Shown here: positions 10,730 through 24,102 of the stretch, piece after piece
Numbering within the stretch: the first letter of the stretch is position 1
Layout: the number at the start of each line of letters is the position of its first letter
From: Streblospio benedicti
Taxonomy: Eukaryota; Annelida; Polychaeta; Spionida; Spionidae
Assembly (NCBI GenBank): GCA_019095985.1
Contig: CM032660.1
Span: forward strand, 39,511,427 to 39,575,426
Direction of reading: 5' to 3'
DNA length: 64,000 bases
Translations under genes and position numbers: made by a program
The notes under the pieces: generated by a model
Seen by the model: the letters and a program-made list of their open reading frames with translations, nothing else
Databases searched by the model: none
What the model was told of the DNA's origin: nothing

Positions 10730-11305
10730 GAAGAAGCTGTTCAAGCCGTGGCTGCTGCTGCCCAACCACGCCGAGTGCTACCAGGAGCCCTGCAGGGTAC
10801 GTCCACCTCCAACACTGGTCCAACAGACTAAGTTCGTTCATGGGCGATTCTGTTGTACTGGTTTTAAAGTCCTAATCGCGATCAATGGCATTGTAAACCA
10901 ATTGAGTGTCGATGCAGAGACATGGACTAACTTTGTGAGGAATAAGGTGTTAATAGGAATAATGCTACAATAGCTTTATGTGTTTGTCTTCTACCGAATT
11001 ACACACACAAGGTGTTGTTGGTATTGTTTTAAGCCATCTCAGCTTTCAGAGTTTATATATTGTCATCTATTGTGCTGTAAGATATTAAGATACTAACTGA
11101 ATATGTCTGATATGCACAGGAGAACGCCGATTGCTGTCGTGGCTACAACATCTGTGACGCGTCGGCAAACGTCTGCATAGACTGCTGGTACGGCTACCCG
11201 TGCAAGACAGACGCAGACTGCTGCGAAGACTACCCAAAATGTGCCCAGGAATCTCCAAACTCAGACTACGGACGATGTGGCTACGTGGGTGGGAAAGGCA
11301 AATAG
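10730..11305 (+). CDS. Secreted double-knottin (two ICK modules) protein, last two exons
   Basis: Exon 10730-10796 (acceptor GTTGCAG, donor AGG|GTACGT) joins exon 11120-11305 (acceptor GCACAG, stop TAG 11303-11305) at phase 0. The 83-residue mature-like part has 14 cysteines in two modules of the inhibitor cystine knot pattern. Module 1 is C-x4-C-x5-CC-x5-C-x6-C and module 2 is C-x5-C-x5-CC-x5-C-x11-C, joined by a two-residue linker (ID). The modules are clear duplicates: PCRENADCCRGYNIC and PCKTDADCCEDYPKC. The C-terminus ends GKGK. The first codon is split, so an upstream exon ending in phase 2, expected to carry the signal peptide, is missing; I did not find it. ATTAAA at 11450-11455 is a plausible poly-A signal. 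ICK domains occur in secreted inhibitors, channel ligands and hormone-like proteins; the function here is unknown. Confidence 0.75.
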
Positions 11306-12539
11306 AGATTCATGTATTGCTGTACATTTTCTGCAAAGGTGTATTTGCTTAATTATGGATTTTATTACCAAATGGATTGTGTATTGTGGTCCCGTTTTAA
11401 TGGTTTCTTGATAAACGTTATATGTATTCTTCATCGTGTTTTGTTCAATATTAAATAGTCTGTATGAGAAAAGAAATAGTTTGTATGCACATGGTAATCA
11501 ATTTTAGACTTTGTTCGTTAGAGTATAGCTATAATATTTTTGAACGAAAGTAATTGTGTGTCCTTAATTTACATGAAAATATTGCGGAATCTGTGACTAG
11601 TTTCTTACATGGTTTCCCTGAATCTAATATTATCTTAATTACTACCTTTACTCCCAATGTTGGGCGTGATGCCTAGAGTCCAAAACATGGGAAAGCTGGT
11701 GTTGATCGACAATATTCTAATGCACACCAATACCTGCTCCACTTTATGTTTGTACCCTCTTATTTTATGGGCTGTATGTCTGAAGTAAATAAATAAATAT
11801 ATAAAATAAATAAATGAACAGAAAATAGTTGTGGCAGTTGCAATCGATACGATTTGTGTATTAATTGGAGTTAGCTTTCAATCTATATGAATGACACTCT
11901 ATTGATTATGCCCCTATGATATAATGGCATCCCGTATTTTTATTGTTGCTTGTATACTTTTATCCTAATGTGTACACCCGGTTGCATTGACTGGAACTGT
12001 ACAAAGAAAAATACATTGTAAATACATTTTAAATAAATATTAAAATATATTTCACTACATGTCTCAAGTTATTTCTCCTATTATTTGGTGTATAATTTAC
12101 ATAAATGGTAAGATTGTCCTTAACACCCAACACATAATTATTACATACTCGATTAGTCTGTTTTTCTCAGTTCTTTTTTGTGCGTGTGTGGGTGTGTGAA
12201 ATCCAATCAGTTTGATAAATTTTGAATGAAATAGTGTTTTATAATCAAATCGATCAAAATCTAATTGAACTGTTTTGCGTTCATACACACAGGAAAAGGT
12301 AGAACTGAAACAAAACAGTCATAATTGTCATTCTATATCATAAAAGCTTTGCTATATGAGTATTGTCATTAACAGCTTGGTTGTGAATGTACCCACGTTC
12401 CTGGAATTCACAATTTAATGGTTAGACGTGATTATTAATGACAAGTGGAATTATTTATTTACTTTCTTAAGCATAAACAATTGTATCTAGTCGTATTGAA
12501 GTTGTGTATAGTGTAATTGACACATGAGCCAAGCCTAAA
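11306..12539. other. 3' UTR and intergenic sequence
   Basis: Starts with the probable 3' UTR of the knottin gene. A short repeat at about 11660-11715 (CCTAGAGTCCAAAACATGG) recurs in diverged form at about 13978-14025. An AATAAATA-rich simple tract lies at 11787-11815. No other exon is supported. Confidence 0.45.
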
Positions 12540-13740
12540 CCCCACATAGAGGCTTGTAGCTCCAGATGCTACATATACAGACGATGCCAGATTTGTCATT
12601 TCGGGTAGATCGTGGGTGGTCTGGCCTAAAATTCGGAGTTATAAGGCTAGTTTGGTAGCTCCTGCAAATAATGGCGCAATTCTGGTTGGTTCTGGCCTAA
12701 AAAGTGTTATCACCTGAAAAGTAGTTTTTTTTCCTATGGCAGAGAATTAATGATTTCCTCATCTGGACCATCTCCTTCACTTACTTTTCTGGGTCGTCTG
12801 GGGTGTTATCCGAAGCTCATTTAGGGTGGATCGTGGGTAACCTGGCTTTAGATCTGAAGGTATCTGAAAGACTAAGTAGCTATTGGAGGGAACGGCCCAC
12901 TTCTGGCCGGTTCTGGTTGAAAAATGTTATCTGTCTTGTGAAGTGGTTAGTATTTTAGAGGCCTATGGCAACGTTAACGGAATATATTGACATACTTATT
13001 TGGACCATTTGCTTGCTTCTCCTAGTCGTTTGGGGGCAATCTAGGGCTCATTTGGCGCATTCTTGAGTCTGTCAGATTAAAGCTGGCCTCTTCTCGAGAA
13101 TTCGCGAGGATGTATGATCGACAATATCCCCAATTTCACATAGCGGATGATGGCTCCAGATGCTCCAAAAGACGTAAGAAATGAAAACACGATATTGTCA
13201 CCCTTTATATGTTGCCTCGTATGCATATTTTGTGGCCGAAAAGTATGGGATCGTCTGGAGTAACGGTCTGTGACCTTTCTAATGGTCTGGTTGAAAAGCA
13301 GGCTCATGGGACTATACGACAATAGGACATTTTTATGAATGTAGTCGGCAATGTCACATTGAATCAGAAAGACCTTACGATGATCAAGTTAGCTGTCCAG
13401 GCGAAGCAGAAAAGCAAAAAGATGGTCCAAATAAACAACTCAATAATCCAAAACGGGAGCGCACAAGAAGTAAAAAGTCAAAATCACTTCTCTGGAAATA
13501 TGTCAACCATACACCCCCCCCCCCCCCAAAGCAACAGACGAGGCGACACTTAAACAAAAAGACCCAGAATCAGCCAGAAGTGCGCCATTTTCAACCGAAC
13601 AAGCCAGGTCACTTCAAATTTGAGCCCAGAACACTTACGTCCACCTCGAAATGACATTAAGCTTCTGATGACACATCTGGCGTCGTCTGGGGCATCTGGA
13701 CCTACCATCAATCATCTACTATGTGAAATTGGGAGGGGGA
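12540..13740. mobile_element. Cluster of diverged Harbinger-like MITE pieces
   Basis: Several segments match the terminal repeats of the element at 29243-30630. Forward copies start near 12540, 12830 and 13117 (CCCCAATTTCACATAG, then GGCTCCAGATGCTCCAAAAG). A reverse copy ends near 13735 (GTGAAATTGGGAGGGGG). Internal phrases such as ACTTCTGGCCGGTTCTGG followed by GTTATC recur in each unit. The simplest reading is one MITE at about 13117-13735 inserted in, or tandem with, an older related copy starting near 12540. A poly-C run lies at 13517-13527. No transposase frame survives. Confidence 0.6.
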
Positions 13741-15132
13741 CTGCAAATGAAAAGGTATGGTATAGAAATGTCTGCTTCTCTTTATCCATTATTATAAGGC
13801 AATAGCAAAAGTCAAGAATGTATTAAGTTGATTGGCATGTTGTACATGTATACGTGGTAATTACAATAGTTATAAAGAGCAGATTATATATCTGGATTTT
13901 GGTGTAGTGTAAGGATTGGATAATATAGTGATCGTTTATAAGCCGATATCAGCTTATAGTGTATACTTTTTGCCGTGATATCTAGAGTCCGAAACATAGA
14001 AGAGATGGTGTCGACAATACGAACGCCTGTGCCACTGTAATTGATATAGAAGAATATTTCCTGCGTCTCATTTAGACTTAATATTGTTAGTGGATTTACA
14101 CGCTCTTTTGCTTGCTGTCCTAATATGTGATAAAAAAGAATAAATGGGAACAAATGAGTTGTTGAACATGTGTGAAGTAAACCAAGATAACAATAGAGTG
14201 AAGTCATCCGTTATGCTGAAAAGAAACATTGTTTTGTAATTACAGCATGCTGCACTTCATGAACATGCAGTAGCATTCACAAATATTCTTAAAATGACAT
14301 CATAGGGCACTCTTAGTTTGGATCATTATTGATACTAAGTAAGACATACAGGTATAACCAACTCCAGCCTTCAAATCATTGCAGAACTTCAACCTCAACT
14401 GAATATAATTGAACAATGTTATATTCAGATCAAATAGATAAATTCTATGAAACATTTCAATGTTATTTCGATCAACTACAATGACTAGAGTGATACCGTC
14501 ACTTATCCATAAGTCATGAATTATGATTGGAGGTTTTTTTTCATAGTCGAGTCAACAGTACTTGCTTCCGCTTCCCTTGTCAGTATCATGCCATAATAAC
14601 CGACACGAAACTCCAATCGGTCCTTTTCTTTCGTTCTACATGTACGTGGTTTGTAAATACATGTAACCGCTAACCAAACCAGACAGTAAAACCTCAATAA
14701 CATGTGTCACATCATAGTCATTACATTTCTGTTGAACAACGACATTATCATTTATCAAGTCTTCACTTACGTCCACTAGGTGTTCATTGTTCTGGATATT
14801 TCTTTTGAGTCTAATACCAATTTTACCCGGCTGTTATGTGCCCCACTTTGTAGGGCACCCACCTATTCAACAACATGAATTTCGTGTCTACAGTTATGAC
14901 TAGAAGAAACCTCTTCATGAAGACCATCAGGTGTCCTGTTATCAAGGATTTCTTCCTCGCTGTGAACATTTGTTCGGGTGTTTCCGTCGACGTTTCTTCT
15001 AGTACGTTCAACATTATTCTACCCAATATCCATATATAGATGAGCAAGAATCATTCCATTTTCAACAGCAAACTCTACTTGGCCTATTGTCCGTTCACTA
15101 TTGTCAATGTCTCTTTCCAACTCATCAAGGCG
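13741..15132. other. Region downstream of the receptor gene, with open frames
   Basis: 13741-14650 holds no supported feature except the diverged repeat at 13978-14025. Between 15132 and about 14650, minus strand, long open frames continue past the receptor's stop codon (see findings). This part may be 3' UTR, alternative tail exons or a decayed extension of the coding region. Confidence 0.4.
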
Positions 15133-18100
15133 TTAGCTAGCTTCACTTCCATCTGCAGGACCATACCTCACAAATCTCGTGTCATCTGCTGAATTAACCA
15201 CAGCCTCGGTGGGAAATTCTGGCAATGCCGTCTGCACGACGTGTTCATATCTGGGTAGCAGAGACGTATCTGTGGTCCAGACGCCAGCCCGAGGGCGACC
15301 CGCACGGTCCCGTAGAGCAGCAGAGTAAGTGGGAGGGAGGTCGTCCAGGGGAGAGAGGTCTATCTAGAATGACAATGGATATGTGTACATGTTGGTTTGC
15401 GCAGTGACTAGTCTTTTATGACTTTACATGATCTAAAGTCTTATGTTTCTTCATCCAAGTGTTGTTACATTGGTCGTTTGTTTGCATACCCCAGAATCAA
15501 GATCATCCACTACATGGTCGTTCTCACGTGCAGTAGATGAGGGCGTCTCAGAGTTACGGGAACTAGCTCGAGAACGGTACCGGCGATGTCGTACTCTTAG
15601 CTAGAAACAAATGACATGTATGTTATTCATGTTTTCTGTATATAGTGAAATATTGTAAATCTGTTCGTGTCACTTGTTGACCTTTAATAACAAACCTTTT
15701 TGTAACTGTTCCTACCTTAAAATATCGAATCGAAACAAGTGTCACGGGAACGACAGATACCACAGCAGCGAACACAACAGCACCAATTGTTACTATTGCT
15801 ATGATGCTCAGTTGGGTTGGTTGATTTCCTGGAGATGGGGTGTCACGTAAACCTTATTACAAAATGCAAACGTTGTTAATCGTTGAATATATCTGTTAAT
15901 GTTTGGGGATGTATATCCAGTATTTCTAAATAGTGGCGTGTGTTAAGCAGACAAATATAGCATGCTACCTTCGTCCACGATGCAAATGGTCTCATCCAAA
16001 TTGTCGTCACAATCCTGGATACCATCACAAATAAACTCAAATGGTAGGCAAGACCGATTACTGTCACATGGAAAATGGAACTCTTCACAGTTACCATGAT
16101 GTATGCCATACACGTTGTCATCTGCAATAAAGGAATACATTAGTTGAATTGTCATTGAACAGGTTTGAGTCCCACCAAATATTAATTCAAGTAATCTGTG
16201 TTCCAGAAGTTTTATCTGGCCTTCTATAATTCACCATTTATAATTCTATTCATCTACAATACTATGGTATCATTGACACAATAACTGTTTCATTGTCACT
16301 GTTTCATTTTGTTGTTTGAGGGGTTTTGTTTGTTGTTGTTGTTTTTAATGCAGTTTGTGTTTCAGTATCACGTGAAAGTATCCTAGTTCATCTAAAATCC
16401 CTGGTCGCCGTCGTACAAGTAAACTTGCTTCAATGACCTACACTGCTCACTACATCGCCCAAACGTGATGCTGACGTCACTGACGGCTAGGAGTATGCTC
16501 ACATTGGCCACTAGGTGCGCGGCGAGAGAAACCTGGAGCGAGACTGAACTTTACTGCGTTGACAAACGAGCTTCAATATCTAGCTTCAAGCAATACTTTA
16601 ACATCCAAGCTTATAAATGTATTCATTGACACTGGAGAGGCCTTGTCAGTAGAGACATCGTACCCTCGCTTGTGCCCGTGGCAGATAGGTTGAAATTTTA
16701 AACAAACTTACGTAAAATGGAACTGGGCGTGCAATGTTGACTCTCATAGGATGCCACCTTGTAAGTGGCCGCGAGATGGGAATCTCCTTCAAATTACCAA
16801 GGTTTCTACCGTCCCAATTTGTTAACACTATAGACACTGTCGAGTCAGCTGTTCCACTCACATGGTACACCTATGATTAAAATGTATCGATCAAACTCCA
16901 CAATATCGACATAATACTAGACACAACATGTGTTTTTAGTGTGCATGATTACCTTATACCACAATTTAAAGCACATATCCATGTCTTTAACCGAAACTGA
17001 GGTGGCTATAAGAGGACTTGTGATTGAAGAATGAAGTTGATCTTTATCGAACGTCTTGTTCAGTAGTAACACCTCGTTCTGAGCAGTACCTGTTGGTAAA
17101 GGGATATCATAGTTACACGTAGAACTAAGCGTGTGTACCATATTTTTGTAGCTACTATAGATTACTTCCAGCAAAAAGTAGGGCCTTTCAAAAGGAAGAT
17201 GTTAAAGTGCCCATTTTCCAACCACTCTATTATCTTATGTCCGCCAAATATACCGCATAATTCAACGTAGTTGGGGTTTCGGGTTTTTTGGTTAGAAACG
17301 TGTATGCAAACAGGTAACAACAGTCATTTGCCTATAATTACATAGCTTCACATCTATAAGTCACAATGCAAAAACATCTTTCAATAAACGAAAATCATAG
17401 AGCAAGAACCTAAACTCAAGAAAACTACGTTATAGTTTAATAGCACATGCAAGATAAACACTATAGTCGATACCCTGGTCAGGACTGTGGGTCAGTACCC
17501 AGCCCTGGCTGTCCGCTGCGCTGGTGGCTGTTGTGGTACTCCAGCCACACGTCCCCGTGTTGAAGAGACAAGCGGGCTCCACGTGCGACTCTACACTCTC
17601 TGTGACAGACGGGCAGACGAAAACAGAGTCAATCTCAAGGTCAGAGTACTGTTTTAACATATTAATATTATTCAATGCAATGTCTTGTCAATTCACTTTT
17701 AAATAAAAGTATATAATTTTCAAAGAAATGCAATTGAAAACAGACAAACCATTAAAGCACCTGCCCGTCCTTATGTATATGTCGTCTACTGCCATGATGT
17801 TCTCTGGGCCCTGCCCTTTCTCTGCTTTAAATCTTAGCTGAAAAGATAATGTGATCTGTGTTCCGCTAGTTGTCTTCTAAATTGAATCAGAATTCAATCC
17901 TTTTAACAAACGTAAAATATGATCCACACAAACTATGGACAACAAATAAAAGTTGACGAGGACAGCCAATCTGCAATGAACTGCTATGGTAACACCGTAG
18001 ATTAACTTACCTGTTGAAATCCAGAGTCCGGTAAGTCGACTGTAGCAAAGTGCCACCCTTTTCCGTAATTTCCATCTTGCCGCCATAACAACAGATTTCC

Positions 18101-21100
18101 GAAGTATACAAAAAGGCTGCCTACTCCATTGCCATAGAGATTATAGTAGAAGGTCAAGCACTTGAAATCTTGTGTATGGAAGAACTGGGTGCTGAATTCT
18201 GAGGTGCTTGTTTTGGATGCGTCCACAAATTCGGTGTACAGATAAGTACCTGTTTGAAAGCAATGTATAAAGCATAATCAACAGCATCTACGTCACTTGA
18301 TGTATCAATATATACAAAGTAGCAAAATATTTGACTTGTATATTACCTGCAATGGCTATTGCCCCACAGTGTGCTGATTAGGCATACCAATTACTATTAA
18401 AACATTGCTCAATAAACTCTTTAACCTCTGATAGCCATATATGTAACAAGAACGTGTTCGTATTGTCAGTCAGCGTTCGAATCGCCATCGTATGAGACTA
18501 CTGTTACAGATTCTAGCACACGCCTCACCTGTACGGTCGGCGTATGTGTGGTCGTGACGGGGCCCGGCACTGACGCTCTGCGCTCCCTTCCCACGCCGCC
18601 AGCGGGACAGGCCGAGCAGACCGCACGTCCCGGTCTCAAAGTCGCACGTGGTTGTCAAGAACCCTGCGTGCGCATTAAGTGTGACACGTATGTATTTTTT
18701 TGCTCGAAATAACTGCATGCATTAGAATGAGACTTTTTTTTACAAATTCATTTCACTAATAGCATATTGAATACACGATGTGAGTGGTGATATTTTTAAT
18801 GAAAACTTGTACTGGAGAGTTTTTCTCTAAACACCGAGATTCTAGCTGTAATTAAGATTTAAACAGAAAATAAAATGTACCCATTGCAAATAGAAAGTAC
18901 TGTCCTGCATATATCTGGAATTAGATCCTAAGCTTTTGTAACATTGAGGCTGAGGGTGATAATACAAATGCTTGTAAATTCATATCAACGAATTAATATA
19001 GATAAATATGTAAGCAATTAAAATAGAAAAGTTGAATGTATGCTTCTAATGAACCATTGGGTCAATAACCAATTGACCAGCAGGCTGACTGACCGGGGGC
19101 GGTGCTGCAACCGGCGTGCTCGCTCGTTTCATCTGACCAGTCGCCACAGTCGTTCTCATAGTCACAGCGAGCCGAGTCTGCCACGCAGCGCCGGTTGAAA
19201 CACGCGAAGGAGCCGCGACCACAAGGGGCTGAAACGTAAGCACGCTGAGCATCGTGTTGATAAAAGTCTATTGTTTGAAGCAACATGTGATATCATGCGT
19301 TGAGTTGTTGCAAGGTTGTGCGTATTTGTAGTTGTATTATTATTTTTATGTTTGCATTGACATTGTTTGGTTTTTGTTTTTGTTGCGATTAAACATGTGG
19401 TCTTCTCAGCAATCTTAGATATAAATCCTATATCAATAAGTATCAGCCTGCGTACGTCGCGTTTGTAGTTATATTTTATATGTAAGCTTGTAGTTTTATG
19501 TTACTAGCATCTGGTGATTTCAATATAGCAGTCGAGTGTGCGGTGTTACCGGTGAGCACGTGGTTACAGCGGCACGTCACGTGACCAGCCTCGTCACAGA
19601 GAAAGCCGCGCTCACACGTGACGTTACACACTGAAATCAGAATAACGTGGACTACGGCATTGCATTAAAAATCCACTGTAGTCACTCCGCATCGTCGTAT
19701 CTCACGCCTATAGTTAATATCATGAATATGGATTTGTACAGGCAGTGTGTATAAAAATGCCGTTCAACCGACGATGGTCATTATGTTGATAGCCGATGTT
19801 TTAATGTCACATTAACTGCAATGTTACTTTCTAATTTTTTAAACGTACTCTATTGCGATCGATAGGTCTATCTCTATAGCACTGACCATATCGATAATAA
19901 AGAGAAACCTACTGTCATTCGATCCCGGATATATGCCTGGAGGCACACAGTCTGGAGCTTTTGGCTGGTTTGGTAATTCTGTGTCGTATTCCCCGTGTAC
20001 AGTCACCGTAAATGTGGCGTAGAAGCCAGCTTGTGGGTGCTGACCACTTCTGAAGGAGACTTTGAACAACGTGGCGGCCGTGACTGAAGAATAATAGAAT
20101 GGATTATTTTGGTTTGCTACTTTCATTATGAATCAAGCAACCTCTTGTGACATGGTAGGCCTATATAGGTGAATATAATGGGAGTGGCTAATGTTTCATC
20201 ACACACGCACACTTACAGCAGAAATCGTGCGTCCACACGTGCTCCGGCCCCAGCTGGCGCCCCGCCGCTGTTGACAGGTGCCCGCCACCGCAGTAGCGCC
20301 GCCCGCCGCCACCATCGCCGAATTCCAAGTACTCATCGGGACAGTCGGGCACGTCTTCCAGTTCAAACCTGGTAATGACGTGAGCGATAAAGGGATGTTA
20401 TGGTGACAGTTGCCTCCGTGTATCCATGGTTGAATCAAAGTATTGTTACACGCTCCTCTCCACTCTCGTTACTAGCTCACTTCATTGAAATGTATAAATG
20501 CATATCATATTCATATTCAAAGTTATTAGTTTACATTAAGCACATCATTAAAACATGTCATATTGTCTTCGATTCTAATTACAGGGTGGTTTTTAATTAT
20601 CATCTAACCAACCCATCGCCCGTCCAATGTGTTAATCCCAACCTGTATAGCTTCCTTTGAGCTAGTTTTTTTTTTACTTTTTACTATCTATAGTAACTTA
20701 GTAAGCCTATTTCATATAGACCTAAACCGTCCCTATTTGGGTCCATTTCTGACCATCAATTGATATCAATATGAGTGCCTTCTGCTAAAGCTTCAAATTG
20801 TTGAATATTTGAAATGCTTACATATTATAGAACCATGCACTCCTGATATCACCTCTTGTGACACTATCGTATGATGTTATTTATATTGACCAAACAAAAA
20901 AATCAGCGAAATTACCTGTGAAAGGTGAAGCAGATAGACACCGGGGTGGGGCTGGCGCTGAAGAAGGTGTAGGGGCAGGCCACGCCGGTGCGGTACACGA
21001 ACGGGTAGTTGGGGCTGGCGAGGCGGCCGCGCTCCGGCAGCGTGGTAACGAGGAACTGCTGGCCGCACGCTGGAACGTAGATACACGTCACTGACAATAC

Positions 21101-21732
21101 CAACAGCTATATTATGGCTGTTTTAAAGTCGGGCTAAGCAATGCTCAATAGAATATTGAGACATCTCTTGTACTCACACATCCCCTATAGATATTCATTC
21201 TCGTATCAAATATGTACACGCACACTGACGTGCGTGGTCACGAAAATGCATTTAACCTGTCCGTTGTCAGTTTGGATTACGACCTCACGAAATAACCTGT
21301 CCCTGTGTTATTGTGTGTTATGCCCGTTGAATAAATATGCTAAGAGCTTGTGGTCTTGGTAAGTTTCAGATTTTCTTTTGCCTTATGCTGGTACTACAGA
21401 AAAGATTGCTGACATCCTGTTAAATAGTTACATTCAATTTTTGAAAACATTCAATTTGCTATAAATTATGAAATCTCATTAAAATGTATCAGAATACCTA
21501 CCCTACGACACATTCAATGCAATGGCATTGTAAACAAAGCGAGTGTTAACTGTGATACTTAACTATCAAAAACTTTCACTAACAATGCTGATATTTTAAA
21601 ATACAAGCCAGATAATGAAGTAGTCATCCAAAAAAATCACTCACCTACATCCAAACTGTATAATGGTTCATCAGCACCGGAGCTCATGAATCCCAGTAAA
21701 ATGGAACACGCCAATAGGTACAGAATAGCCAT
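15133..21732 (-). CDS. CUB-LDLa-MAM-MAM-LDLa single-pass receptor with PPxY tail
   Basis: I reconstruct 17 exons, all in phase (2355 nt, 784 aa): 21645-21732, 20916-21069, 20217-20368, 19913-20083, 19550-19630, 19094-19228, 18529-18663, 18011-18249, 17750-17837, 17474-17599, 16953-17089, 16712-16870, 16451-16532, 15969-16121, 15716-15828, 15490-15600, 15133-15363. Order: signal peptide (1-20); CUB (about 31-160, four Cys and the acidic DEYLEFGDG site); Cys-rich EGF-like segment (189-215); LDLa (218-256, six Cys, DWSDE); MAM 1 (about 264-412, CDFETGTCG to [10 protein letters not shown]); MAM 2 (about 425-582, [10 protein letters not shown] to SITFGRC); LDLa 2 (591-626); TM helix (about 640-667); cytoplasmic tail of 117 residues with LPPTY (717-721, a NEDD4-family WW-binding motif) and YEHV (747-750, Yxx-phi-like sorting motif). 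Domain starts mostly fall at phase-1 introns, as expected for shuffled modules. Likely a cell-surface adhesion or endocytic receptor; no orthologue is named. Exon 13 is the least certain, as its acceptor has a weak pyrimidine tract. Confidence 0.9.
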
Positions 21733-23559
21733 CAGTTGTTAATGTGTTACTGTTATGGTTTATTCATTTCTCCGACATTGACTTTTATGCCATCACGCAT
21801 AATAATGGCCAGTAAATTCATCCGCAATATGTTGGTATATGGGTAGGATCAACGGAAAGTAAACTTCTTATACTTGTGTGTAACGGTATCAGTTTGGGGG
21901 CAGCGCATGACAAAGTCAGCTTTCGGATACTATGCCATTACATTGTATTTGAACTTGAAATAAGAGATGAAAGTGGCTTTTAGACCATGGAAAAACACCA
22001 AGACAATGCTTCATGATATACCTAATAACATATTTCACGATATGTGAATCTAAATGTATTTTCCCAGCCTATTGGTTAACCCGGTAATGATAATGTAATT
22101 CAGTACGTGCATTTGGTGCTCTAACACACCCCTAACATCGAGCTTTTATGATCCTGAAGCGTCAATCCTTGCACACAAATACGGAGGTTGTATTTTACAG
22201 CGTGTGTTGTCTTTCCTCTTGTGGCTTTCATGCGTTCCTGGTACCACACGTTTTGCAAAGATCACAAGTGCTGTTGGTAAAACTTACAACCTTTCCGATT
22301 GTAGGTCTCATGAGTATCATGATGACGGTTATTAGAGTGATGTGCGCATTTAGATGGAAGCAGGCATAATTGGTTTTATAGAACATGAACATCGGAAATG
22401 CCACCATAACCAACTCAGTTAATCTACAATGAATACGATGTATGCATGTATGTCTCAGCTATTATATTGGGTTTATTATGTAATTAACGATAAGATATGA
22501 TACAAGTCAATGTCAGTGTTAATGTAAGATTTTTATTTTAAATTGGCAAACAAAGTGAAGCGATCTTATTTGTAACTCACTCGAGGCCACTATGCGTGCA
22601 CTTTAACCACATGCTGATCAGTAGACCCTATACTTGAAACATAATATCGCCTGCTATCATCTATTGAGTGTCACTGCAAACTCATAAATATCAGCATTTA
22701 CAAAAAGTATGGTCAATTTTATACGATGGCACTTCATATTTGTTCGTACAAAATCAACTATTTGTGAAGAATAAACGAAATTGGAACTGTGTAGCCAGTA
22801 TACTGATACAAATTTGCGAACTTCACTATTATGAAGAATGCACGCCTCAACTAGATGTATTTCCTCCATTTCCCAACGTTTATCAGCGTGGCAGCCATCA
22901 ATTTTATGTGGAATACACATTTTGAACGATATAGCAATAAATGCGATTTTAAATGGGCTTATAACACACACCGGAAGTACCCATGAAAATATGTGTCTCA
23001 AAATCAAATAAAAAAGACGAGTGCGCGTTTTTTTTCAGTGCTTCGCTTGTGCAGTGTCTCACGGTGTTCAGCTAAGAAATTAGTTAGTCGCTGGACACTA
23101 CCACTCAAAATTTGTCTGGGTGATTCTCTGTGGACGTCATTGCTGGGAACAGTGCTGGAGAGGCCACTATTCAGTAGGCTCACCATGTGATGCTTCGTTC
23201 AGAGATGATCTCGGCCTGGTGCTAATTTGGCATGAAAAAGTGACCTTTGTCGATGAAAAAGTGACTCGTGTCTATAGCTTGACGATGATAAAGTGACCCA
23301 TGTCTATACCTATCAATTAATGAAACTACCTACTGTTAACATTTTATCAACAAAATATTCAACAAAATTACATCAGTATCGAAAAAATGAAACTTACACC
23401 AACAATATCTGTACATTTAATTTCAAACCCATAATTATACCAAACATCACAAAATTTAGACCCATAGCTATACTAAAAACCACAAAATCTAATCCAAAAA
23501 CTACACTAAGATCACAAAGTTTAGAATCATCACTATACCTGAGATGTCTAAAAAGGTGA

Positions 23560-23560
<1 letters not shown>
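21733..23560. other. Intergenic region between divergent genes
   Basis: Lies upstream of the minus-strand receptor and, with 23560-25750, upstream of the plus-strand peptidase, so promoters of both should be here. No clear TATA or initiator could be assigned. At 22705-22925 (+) a FLYWCH-like open frame is present (separate entry). Confidence 0.4.
22705..22926 (+). pseudogene. FLYWCH-like zinc-finger fragment
   Basis: Open frame of about 73 codons to a TGA at 22924. It contains ILYDGTSYLFVQNQLFVKNK then RNWNCV, close in spacing to the FLYWCH finger (DGxxY...W.C). The later C and H positions are not convincing. FLYWCH domains are common in MULE-type transposon proteins and in some host regulators. 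No start-codon context or splice partner is seen, so it is probably a transposon-derived remnant. Confidence 0.25.

Positions 23561-24102
<542 letters not shown>

Noticed and set aside
22657-23007. Minus-strand frame of 116 codons
   Set aside because: No recognisable domain; the opposite strand carries the better FLYWCH-like signal and the frame is probably its shadow.
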